This document shows positions 10,001 through 12,747 of a stretch of 12,747 nt of DNA, one piece after another. The DNA lies in the NCBI GenBank assembly GCA_023299965.1, contig JALZVN010000199.1, positions 1 to 12,747 of the forward strand, written 5' to 3'. The notes under the pieces are model-generated. The model was given only the letters and a program-made list of their open reading frames with translations, searched no databases and was not told the origin of the DNA. How positions within the stretch are numbered: position 1 is the first letter of the stretch; every line of letters begins with the position of its first letter. The stretch comes from Saprospiraceae bacterium (GTDB lineage: Bacteria > Bacteroidota > Bacteroidia > Chitinophagales > Saprospiraceae). The position numbers and the translations under genes were made by a program.

Positions 10001-11830
10001 GCTTTTGTTTACGATACGACTCTTGTCGATCTTGATTCTCTTGACTTGTCAGGAAATACTCAAGTATTCGCATTGAATAGTTTATTACTCCAAGGTGGAG
10101 GTACTATTTGCGGTGAGTTAGACTTAGGAGGAGCAATGGTTACACTTGAAAGTTGTACACTGAATCCTACAGGTGGATGTACAGTAGAACTTGTTGATGC
10201 TGATGTTGTAGATCTTCAATCTGATGATTGTGACTCAGGAGCAGATTTCTGCTTACCTATGGCATTTTTAGATGTTACCACAAGTTATGAGATTACTGTC
10301 AACGGAGATGTTGTAACGGAGTTTGTTGGTTGTGATTATGATACGACATACCACTACTCTTTATTCAGCTTGATTCCTGACACTCTTGAAGGACCTTACA
10401 GTGTGGATACATGGATGGTAGGTGATACTTCATTCACAGGTATTGTAAATAATGTAAATGACTTAGTTGCTTTCATGAATGCAAACGATACGCTAGGACA
10501 ATGGAGTTTAGATACGCTAGCAGCTGTGGTAGTAGGTGGCGCTCAAGGAGTTGGGTACGGTACTCTAGAATTGACAGATACGATTAAGAACCTTTCTGTA
10601 GAACTTGACTTGAATAAAGTATTAGTGCCAAACGGAACTTCTGTTGAAGTGGCTCCAGGTGCGAACACAGTAGTTATTACAGAATTAGCAACTGGATGTT
10701 CTGATTCAGTTATTGTAAACGTTAACTGTAGCTTACCTAACCCAGTTATGGGAGATACATTATTCCAGACGGTTGTGATTGGAGAGATGGATGTCATTTG
10801 TATTGATTTTGATTCGCTTACTACGATTGCCACTTTCGTTAATGATTGTGATGCGAACATTAGCCCAGCAGTTGACTTCATGATATTAGATTCCACTACT
10901 TGTGTTCAGTACACAGGAGATGCTATTGGATTAGATACTGCTTGCTTGATTGCTTGCGATACATTAGGTGTTTGTGATACTACAATTCTTATTGTTGAAG
11001 TTCTTGAACAACCATCAAATGATCTTGAGATCATAATTGAAGTAAATGCTGATTCGATTGTTTGTCTTGATACTGATTTAGTAGGTCCGATTGATACAGT
11101 ATTCAACGCTTGTCCAACTAGCGCTGATGGTAATGCTGAATTCATGATTGATAGTACTGAATGTATCAATATCCTAGGATTGACAGAAGGTGTAGATACT
11201 GCTTGTATTGTGATTTGTAGCAATTTCGTTTGTGATACAATCAACATAACAGTTACTGTAATACCAGAAGGAGGAATATTACCTCCAGTTGCCGTAAACA
11301 ATGATACTATGACTGTGATTAATACTCCAGTTACAGTAAACGTTATCCTCAACGATACGCTTAATACAACTGAGCAGGGTACTATTGAGATTCTTGATGA
11401 TCCTTTAAATGGTACTGCTTCAGTTACTGCAGACAATGAGGTTATCTATACACCAGATCCTTCTTTCTGTGGTCAATTGGATTCATTCACTTATGTGTTG
11501 ACTACGATTGGTGGAGCAGATACAGCTACTGTTACAGTTAACGTATTATGTGAAGAGCTTACAGTATTCAACGGATTCTCTCCTAACGGAGATGATGTGA
11601 ACGATACATTCACGATCCTAGGTATCGAACGATTCCCTAACGCTGATGTATATGTTTACAACAGATGGGGTAATCAAGTGTATTTCAGAAACGGAGGATA
11701 TCAAAATGTTCCAGGTATAGCATTTGATGGTACTTGGGATGGATCAGATCTTCCAGATGGTACATACTTCTATATGATCGATACGAATGATGGTGAGAGA
11801 ATTACTGGATACGTTCAGATACACAGATAA
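2..11830 (+). CDS. Giant multi-repeat surface adhesin with T9SS type B (CHU_C) sorting domain, 5'-partial
   Basis: The frame is open from base 2 to the TAA at 11828-11830, giving at least 3942 residues; signal peptide and true start lie upstream of the window. Residue order: HYR-like four-Cys repeats 1-1342, PKD 1343-1426, four Ig-like units 1427-1745, SprB-type repeats 1746-3132, paired 125-residue repeats 3133-3385, three further modules 3386-3760, cadherin-like/Big_17-type domain 3761-3849, CHU_C signal 3853-3942. Known for the family: CHU_C proteins are exported by the type IX system and anchored or moved on the cell surface, and SprB of Flavobacterium johnsoniae is the mobile gliding adhesin. 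Inferred here: a secreted adhesin for gliding, surface binding or cell-cell contact. No enzyme domain is visible. Only four lysines occur. It appears to be the last gene of its transcript, since a terminator follows 28 bases after the stop. The family call is firm; ligand and exact role are unknown. Confidence 0.95.
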   Translation, partial: TQENNTGCENAFTIVRTWIATDNCGNETTASQRIEVGDSTAPVLAGVPTDITVECDEFGNIPNADNVSATDNCDSNVQVEVTELRENPTGCEDAFVIVRTWMATDNCGNVTTASQRIEVGDNTAPVLVGVPTDITVECDEFGNLSNTNEVTATDNCDDNVQVEVSDVQENPTGCEDAFVIVRTWTATDDCGNVTTATQRIEVGDNTAPTLVGVPADITLECDEFGALPAANDVEATDNCDDNVQVEVSDVQENPTGCEDAFVIVRTWTATDDCGNVTTESQRIEVGDNTAPILVGVPSSMTIECDEFGNIPNASDVTATDNCDDNVQVEITEVQENPTGCEDAFVITRTWIATDDCGNVTTAEQVIEVGDNTAPVLSGVPTDMTLECDELGNMTSTDNVLATDNCDDNVQIEVTEVRENPTGCEDAFVLSRTWTATDDCGNVTTATQRIEVGDNTAPVLAGVPSDISIDCDALGSIPNGDAVTATDNCDSNVLVEFSDIQEDAFGCENSFVIVRTWIATDDCGNATTAIQRIEVGDNTAPVLSGVPSDVTVECSEIGTITSNTANVTATDNCDDNVQIEVVENQEPLAGCENSFVIVRTWIATDNCGNSSTATQRIEAGDNTAPVLAGVPSDITVQCGEEPGNAPNISATDNCDSNVEVEFTQTENNSGDCSVSFDLVRTWIAIDDCGNSAIATQTITVEGDNTAPVLAGVPTDQTIDCGDVNSIANSANVTVTDNCDSNVDIEFIEINEPGQCGNNFTLVRTWIAIDDCGNSAVGSQRISVGDDTAPVLVGVPADVSLECGNVPSTNNVDVSATDNCDANVQVEFAEVRSELGCVGAYILTRTWTATDDCGNSSSASQIVTVGDNTAPVISGVPSDLTVECGNIPDIVEVATTDNCDDNVSVTVDELIEDGGCSNNFVVVRTYTAIDNCGNEAVSVQRIVVEDNVAPVLSGIPTDIDAECDDAVVGEIPTVTATDNCDADVNIELIEEVIASNCGSAQSLIRTWIATDNCGNSSVGTQRINIGDNTAPVLAGAPSDLTVDCGNVPNAPQVTATDNCDNNVQVELLENQTAGSCAGSYTLTRTWIATDECGNSTSSLQTITVEDIIAPVLSGMPSDISLGCDEIVDLGAVSVTATDNCDPNVVVSLEEVRTDSDCANSYVLVRTWIATDACGNSTSASQTITVGDNAAPILVGVPTSITIECDEVPSTAGVTAMDDCDTNVEVSVEEINTPGACENEFTLTRTYTATDDCGNSSTATQVITVRDNTDPILAGVPNNLTVNLNVGESIPAVADVSATDNCDSDVEVEFTEVQTSGCTFVITRTWIATDNCGNAVTATQEIMVIGDFDITINPTGVEVCAGESVPFTVLPTLDSYTYSWTATGGNFDNASSATPVYTMMAPGTYTITLVVEDQNSGCQSTVNTTVTIITAPNTEAGNNGPLCVGQTLELTSSAGANSYVWSGPNGFTSNEQNPVINNITLDNDGQYTVVADFGNGCVGNASTLVSVSESLDITIENNAPVCEGEDIILSVSGGNSFSWSGPNGFTSNLQTVIISNANLGLHTGAYTVTVTSGAGCETVLSTDVQIDRFPTATASSNSPVCSGGTLELDADGGITYQWTGPNGFASTLQNPIIDNVDLDAGIYTYTVAVFTDAGCVASTDIIVEIIGDISAIITGESSVCENETITLTATGGVEYEWIGPNGFTASGATITIDQASMNNSGTYTVTVTTAERCSATTSFDVNVLDCGCDADTWVEFTQDENCDDENGVAVLAPSTYMYTWSDGGTGSVREDLPNGTYTVTVVDPNGCDAILTVIIEESGICDECVAPAVNNTIIVQATCGEGNGGATVVVANDPSKYTYTWIPNIGTSNDLGNEREDLTAGSYEVIISDPRFDDCFTKVNFVVPNADGPTVEDIVITDAVCNASNGSATLLPSPYLYMWTHDGFIGNSRNDLLPGTYEVAVIDADNPNCPTIITVIIGNQSDFEAEANVDVQPDCGSANGIVTVNVISNGSGNYSYSWSDGGTGMTRSDLAGGLYLVIVTDNLSGCSTELMFLLLDDVATANISVSDGFVSCAGSTDGMVDIQLDLPTDFVLPANQLITNQDGFTFTNGNLPAGSYCVMITDGNGCVAGEDCFIVETPDAINIEIVSSNMTCTNDGSITLNILGGNAPYTFDWADLPGTSNIEDRFDLQAGEYSVTVTDAEGCSSSMNDINISDDCTIGCVIPNVLVDVTPSSCGGFTGEILLTLDADVTEYNFDWEGNISSGVSATGLGAGTYNVTVSRANDENCNTELTIIVTNSDGPIVTVGNITNATCDAGGTTSLAPNTLNFNWSDGGAGSDRNNLMPGTFSVTATDLATNCSSVIAITIGNGCAGGCVDIPTIAVSTVDASCGNSDGSATVVVTGSATEYMFIWTDNISTTDMAANLAAGSYGVTAVDVDNPACRAIGTVLIGNEGATDITVASNVSATCNNADGTVTLSPSDLTYDWSDNGSGSTRTDLLAGTYTVIGTNGQGCATTITLTVVEDCGICVPPTVDDVITNSTCGNADGMIELTSNIDAIYAWSPNVSSTNIASDLTAGIYEVEVISLLDPQCNNIFTFAVNNEDGPQVAVISLAGASCENGGSVTLAPADATFAWSDGVDTGDMRDDILPGDYSVTATDANGCTNVISVSIPDNCDPTSCVNPVADINLTEATCGNADGAISIATDREVVFTWSPMVSDSSTASNITAGLYSVTIADRIDQSCFTTLSIMLTNSNGPVAQIEEVTNATCNELGSVTLSGDATNTYTWFDNMMVDTRNDLAPGDYVVTITNDSGCENMIQVTVGDDCVVMPCEAPLVDPIVTESTCGNADGAITLNVAGDVIFTWTPNVSNSNEASSLAAGSYNVVVANAIDPSCSTTLDVIVRNSDGPEVTVLSVVDSDCPIDGSIILGPAVYTYTWDDGFVGNERTDLPAGTYTGTVADTTGCTNTYSVTVGDICNPAVCNAPILTADIMDATCGNADGAISITVEGTADVTFSWTPTLSTDDNLTNIEAGLYTVLVSNVDDPTCSTELAILVSNSDGPMASISSLTNADCNTTGTVSLAPDTLIYSWVDSVQAAVRTDLPAGAYAVTVSNPADSAGCTNIVQVIIEDDCPVIPPNNCDAIAGNLDIDLSPVCLSDSIATISATPLGNSQVPAGFSTLYVLTSGDDLVIEQVNVDPIFDVDTLGTFRIHTLVFDPSTLDLAVVQFGTTTASDVNALLVQGGGNTCASLDLLGASTLLYDCGDCEARAGSLTMTVDPIICVDSTTANVVLTATPDGNQVVPDGFELAYILTSTTSFLLEDVNTDPEFTITSELGIYTIHAFVYDTTLVDLDSLDLSGNTQVFALNSLLLQGGGTICGELDLGGAMVTLESCTLNPTGGCTVELVDADVVDLQSDDCDSGADFCLPMAFLDVTTSYEITVNGDVVTEFVGCDYDTTYHYSLFSLIPDTLEGPYSVDTWMVGDTSFTGIVNNVNDLVAFMNANDTLGQWSLDTLAAVVVGGAQGVGYGTLELTDTIKNLSVELDLNKVLVPNGTSVEVAPGANTVVITELATGCSDSVIVNVNCSLPNPVMGDTLFQTVVIGEMDVICIDFDSLTTIATFVNDCDANISPAVDFMILDSTTCVQYTGDAIGLDTACLIACDTLGVCDTTILIVEVLEQPSNDLEIIIEVNADSIVCLDTDLVGPIDTVFNACPTSADGNAEFMIDSTECINILGLTEGVDTACIVICSNFVCDTINITVTVIPEGGILPPVAVNNDTMTVINTPVTVNVILNDTLNTTEQGTIEILDDPLNGTASVTADNEVIYTPDPSFCGQLDSFTYVLTTIGGADTATVTVNVLCEELTVFNGFSPNGDDVNDTFTILGIERFPNADVYVYNRWGNQVYFRNGGYQNVPGIAFDGTWDGSDLPDGTYFYMIDTNDGERITGYVQIHR
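470..836 (+). repeat. Near-identical duplicated segment within the HYR array
   Basis: Bases 470-587 and 719-836, exactly one 249-base period apart, differ at only two of 118 positions by direct alignment; both differences are silent. Neighbouring units show more substitutions. This indicates recent duplication or gene conversion between adjacent units. Confidence 0.9.
4028..4279 (+). other. PKD domain
   Basis: Residues 1343-1426 of the adhesin. The segment has V-C-A-G-E-S near its start, Y-S-W-T-A-T-G-G in the middle, and the PKD-type ending A-P-G-T-Y-T-I-T-L-V-V-E-D with a second Cys in S-G-C-Q. PKD domains are known as beta-sandwich spacers in surface proteins. It separates the HYR array from the Ig-like units and occurs only once. 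Confidence 0.8.
4280..5236 (+). repeat. Four tandem Ig-like units with the WxGPNGF signature
   Basis: The four units start at 4280, 4523, 4757 and 4994 and are 78-81 residues each. Each has an early Cys (P-L-C-V-G, P-V-C-E-G, P-V-C-S-G, S-V-C-E-N), then W-[STI]-G-P-N-G-F, then a G-x-Y-T strand and a late Cys (N-G-C, A-G-C, A-G-C, E-R-C). The two cysteines per unit are placed as in a classical Ig disulfide (inferred). Comparable Ig/PKD-like units are common in Bacteroidota surface proteins. The last unit runs into C-G-C-D, leading to the SprB region. Confidence 0.8.
5237..9397 (+). repeat. SprB-type repeat region, 18 units
   Basis: Residues 1746-3132. The units share the SprB-repeat pattern: T-C-x-N-x-D-G near the start, a Y-x-W-[ST] strand, a [DN]-L-x-[AP]-G-x-Y-x-V turn and a late Cys as in D-x-x-G-C. 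The order is one B-like unit, one A-B pair, three unpaired units (about 5939-6649), then six regular A-B pairs (6650-9397). SprB repeats are named after the F. johnsoniae gliding adhesin. The match to this repeat type is by motif recognition, not by a profile search. Confidence 0.85.
6650..9397 (+). repeat. Six-copy A-B dimeric super-repeat of about 150 residues
   Basis: Pairs start at 6650, 7109, 7568, 8021, 8474 and 8924, with lengths 459, 459, 453, 453, 450 and 474 bases. The A half opens with Cys then P, usually carries C-G-N-[AS]-D-G, a W-[ST]-x-x-[VIL]-S strand, and ends near N-S-D-G-P. The B half has a G-[ST]-[VI]-x-L-x-P type strand, [YF]-x-W-x-D, R-x-D-L-P-A-G-x-Y and a closing D-x-C. 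The regular alternation shows that the array grew by duplicating the pair, not single units. Confidence 0.85.
9398..10156 (+). repeat. Two tandem ~126-residue modules of unassigned function
   Basis: Units run 9398-9772 and 9773-10156. Each starts C-x-A-x-A-G-x-L, then has a Pro-x-x-Cys segment, V-P-x-G-F, Y-[VI]-L-T-S, D-P-x-F, an [YF]-x-I-H-[AT] strand, and ends with L-L-[VL]-Q-G-G-G followed by a Cys. I recall similar modules in other Bacteroidota surface proteins but know no function. Two of the protein's few histidines sit at the equivalent I-H position in each copy. Confidence 0.7.
10157..10747 (+). other. Surface-protein module with GPYSVDTWMV motif, function unknown
   Basis: Residues 3386-3582. 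Visible landmarks are F-C-L-P-M, Y-E-I-T-V-N-G, G-C-D-Y-D-T-T-Y-H-Y, G-P-Y-S-V-D-T-W-M-V, V-A-F-M-N, G-Q-W-S-L-D and V-P-N-G-T. From memory this order of motifs recurs in large Saprospirales-type surface proteins, which supports a real domain, but no function is known to me. Two of the four lysines of the whole protein are here (codons at 10586 and 10616). Confidence 0.55.
10748..11281 (+). repeat. Two related ~90-residue modules with the xDTACI motif
   Basis: Units are 10748-11020 and 11021-11281. Both have an early [IV]-C-[IL]-D, an internal Cys, and the ending G-[LV]-D-T-A-C-[LI]-[IV]-x-C followed by V-C-D-T and a hydrophobic strand, probably Ig-like folds with disulfides (inferred). They sit just before the cadherin-like domain and look like stalk modules near the anchor. 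Confidence 0.6.
11282..11548 (+). other. Cadherin-like / Big_17-type domain
   Basis: Residues 3761-3849. The pattern P-V-A-V-N-N-D near the start, V-N-V-I-L-N-D-T, D-P-L-N-G-T-A, Y-T-P-D-P-S-F-C-G and D-S-F-T-Y is the usual signature of the bacterial Ig/cadherin-like domain often placed before secretion signals. It is likely the last structural spacer before the sorting domain. Confidence 0.82.
11558..11827 (+). other. CHU_C gliding-motility C-terminal domain (T9SS type B signal)
   Basis: This is the last 90 residues. It has the hallmark F-S-P-N-G-D-D-V-N-D, then Y-N-R-W-G-N-Q-V, the W-D-G near L-P-D-G-T-Y-F-Y, and the terminal G-Y-V-Q-I-H-R. The domain is full length for the family and ends exactly at the stop codon. 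Known role: it targets proteins through the type IX secretion system, with SprF/PorP-like partners assisting export of SprB-like proteins. Confidence 0.95.
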
Positions 11831-11858
11831 TAACCTTTTAAGGTAGAACATAATTTTG

Positions 11859-11895
11859 AGGCTCATTTCACTTAACCGTGGAATGAGCCTTTTTT
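11859..11895 (+). terminator. Rho-independent terminator of the adhesin gene
   Basis: Bases 11859-11871 pair with 11878-11890 in a 13-bp stem (one G-T pair) around the six-base loop TTAACC. A run of six T (11890-11895) follows at once. It starts 28 bases after the adhesin stop codon, so it should end that transcript. Confidence 0.92.
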
Positions 11896-11938
11896 AGTCA
11901 ATATATCCGTCATTCAATAACGTCGAAATATTAGTCAC

Positions 11939-11998
11939 TATTTCTACTTGATGCTTTATGGCTTATAAAGCATGTTGGTACCCATATTTGTAGAAGTG
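11939..11998. other. Nested intergenic hairpin
   Basis: A perfect 9-bp hairpin (11951-11959 with 11965-11973, loop GGCTT) lies inside a second possible stem, 11939-11947 with 11990-11998 (nine pairs, two of them G-T). No T-run follows on either strand, so it is not an obvious terminator. It directly precedes the GC-rich element and may fold with it. Confidence 0.5.
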
Positions 11999-12010
11999 CT
12001 CTAATAAGTG

Positions 12011-12120
12011 TTTGGGGTCTTCCTGGCAGAAAAGCCAGGTCGCTACGCTACATAGCTCGCTCTTCGCTCGGTCCTGCGGACTATCTACATACGTAGATCC
12101 TATTGCGCATCGCTAGCCCA
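12011..12120. repeat. Compact GC-rich structured element, candidate REP-like dispersed repeat
   Basis: By hand count, 60 of 110 bases are G or C, against about 15% in the next 110 bases. It holds several short hairpins: 12022-12027 with 12034-12039 (loop AGAAAA), 12071-12074 with 12078-12081, and 12083-12088 with 12093-12098 (loop ATAC). A short direct repeat of CGCTC lies at 12056-12069. No long reading frame or tRNA fold is visible. Sharp edges and stacked small hairpins fit a REP/MITE-like mobile repeat; I recall similar wording between genes in Saprospirales genomes, unverified. A small structured RNA is the alternative. Confidence 0.45.
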
Positions 12121-12240
12121 TGAAAGTATATAATATAGTTATATATGTATACATATTGATATGATTCCTTATATATCAAATGTTGAAATAATATATATTT
12201 TTTATTTTTATCTAATCTTATATCAGTTAAGATCCTCAAT
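12121..12240. other. Very AT-rich non-coding tract with a 14-bp palindrome
   Basis: Only 16 of the bases 12121-12230 are G or C. A perfect palindrome lies at 12143-12156 (centre GTATAC). No reading frame or recognisable promoter was found. It separates the GC-rich element from the doubtful - strand frame. Confidence 0.6.
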
Positions 12241-12250
12241 CAATACCTAC

Positions 12251-12505
12251 CTAATCCATGGTAAAAATGTCATAAATATCAGGTTGTTTAGCCTTATAGA
12301 ACTCTTTTGGTATAGATATTGGCTTTAACAACCGGAACAACAGCATGTGAGTACCTTTACAATCATTCTCAATTGATATAAATTGCAGAAAGATTGGTCC
12401 CCTCAAATTCTGACTCAAGTACCTTATTTCCAAATGAAAACAATCTACCTATAGCAGATGTAGGTGCAATTCCTATTTAGGACACTTTCTACATTTATTA
12501 ATCAT
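12251..12505 (-). pseudogene. Possible decayed small gene, unrecognised
   Basis: On the - strand, an ATG at 12505-12503 opens a frame giving M-I-N-K-C-R-K-C-P-K, then TAG (12475-12473). The same frame stays aligned for seven codons to a second TAG (12451-12449), and then is open for 65 codons to a TAG at 12253-12251. The last part reads like protein (for example H-M-L-L-F-R-L-L-K-P, and Y-D-I-F near the end) and contains normal amounts of lysine. A GGAGG lies just one base before the ATG, too close for a good ribosome site. A second - strand frame (12476-12369) is also open for 35 codons. This could be a mutated remnant with stops or a frameshift, or plain non-coding AT-rich sequence. I recognise no family. 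Confidence 0.18.
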
Positions 12506-12534
12506 GCCTCCCTACTAATGTACCCTCCTGACAA

Positions 12535-12565
12535 AGTATACTACTATACATATGTATAGTATACT
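12535..12565. promoter_or_regulatory. Long imperfect palindrome, possible operator or cruciform
   Basis: Bases 12542-12561 form a perfect 20-bp palindrome centred on TA, inside ACATATGT. The symmetry continues to 12535 and 12565 if three extra bases in the left arm are skipped. It lies about 50 bases upstream of the possible start codon at 12617, a fitting place for an operator of that gene, but no binding protein can be named. Confidence 0.4.
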
Positions 12566-12616
12566 CCAATAGGAGAATTTATTAGATAATTATTTTATAA
12601 AGTTTAAATCATAAAC

Positions 12617-12747
12617 ATGTCACAACTGGAAGTAGAAAAGCAGTTAAGATTTTCTCTGGTGAGAATCTTTATTACGCTTTTCCATTTATTGCTTGATGTT
12701 TTTACAAGTTTTTGCATTAGCGCAAAAGATTGTATTAAAAGCATGGC
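12617..12747 (+). CDS. Possible 5' end of an unidentified gene, cut by the window edge
   Basis: An ATG at 12617, preceded in frame by a stop at 12605, opens a frame of 43 codons to the window end. It begins M-S-Q-L-E-V-E-K-Q and has a hydrophobic stretch around residues 12-30, so a membrane segment or signal peptide is possible. No clear Shine-Dalgarno is seen just upstream; AGGAG at 12571-12575 is about 40 bases away. A GTG at 12659 in the same frame would place the hydrophobic segment right at the N-terminus. The overlapping third frame, open from 12663, reads F-L-Q-V-F-A-L-A-Q-K, which looks like the end of a Bacteroidota signal peptide but lacks a good start codon. Whether either frame is real, or a frameshift joins them, cannot be decided from 131 bases. 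Product unknown. Confidence 0.25.
   Translation, partial: MSQLEVEKQLRFSLVRIFITLFHLLLDVFTSFCISAKDCIKSM
12646..12669 (+). other. Bulged hairpin near the window end
   Basis: Bases 12646-12649 pair with 12666-12669, and 12652-12656 with 12661-12665, leaving a two-base bulge (12650-12651) and the loop TGGT. It sits inside the possible gene start at 12617 and just before the alternative frame, so it may be a leader structure if the true start lies downstream. Confidence 0.35.

Noticed and set aside
11833..11844. Small inverted repeat ACCTT-TT-AAGGT just after the stop codon
   Set aside because: Five pairs with a two-base loop cannot form a stable hairpin; the real terminator follows at 11859.
12011..12120. 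tRNA gene in the GC-rich element
   Set aside because: No seven-pair acceptor stem, no T-loop GTTCRA sequence and no cloverleaf arrangement could be found on either strand.
12251..12433. Intact 60-codon gene starting at a TTG
   Set aside because: No ribosome site or start context at the TTG, and the same frame extends upstream through stop codons; recorded only as a possible remnant.

Overview
The window looks like part of a Bacteroidota chromosome. It is AT-rich, and its one large gene ends in a gliding-motility-type C-terminal domain (CHU_C, the type B sorting signal of the type IX secretion system, T9SS). The gene is built from HYR-like, PKD, Ig-like and SprB-type repeats, the usual make-up of giant surface adhesins in gliding Bacteroidota. 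Several tail modules and the style of a GC-rich intergenic element remind me of Saprospirales genomes (Saprospira, Lewinella, Aureispira types), but that placement is from memory and was not checked.

Bases 2-11830 are one uninterrupted reading frame on the + strand, cut off at its 5' end by the window edge. At least 3942 residues are present. The order is: 1 partial and 16 complete ~80-residue four-cysteine HYR-like repeats (2-4027); a PKD domain (4028-4279); four Ig-like units with a W-[STI]-G-P-N-G-F signature (4280-5236); 18 SprB-type units, the last twelve arranged as six A-B dimers of about 150 residues (5237-9397); two 125-128-residue repeats (9398-10156); three further modules (10157-11281); a cadherin-like/Big_17-type domain (11282-11548); and the CHU_C signal (11558-11827). 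The protein is acidic and contains only four lysines in 3942 residues. The expected role is a secreted, surface-anchored or surface-mobile adhesin, with the CHU_C domain directing export and attachment.

A strong intrinsic terminator (11859-11895) closes the gene. The remaining ~850 bases are mostly non-coding. They hold a nested hairpin (11939-11998), a compact GC-rich element of about 55% GC (12011-12120) that looks like a dispersed REP-type repeat, a very AT-rich tract (12121-12240), a doubtful decayed reading frame on the - strand (12251-12505), a long imperfect palindrome (12535-12565), and the possible 5' end of another + strand gene running off the window (from 12617). No PorP/SprF-like partner gene, often found beside CHU_C adhesins, is visible in the short downstream stretch.
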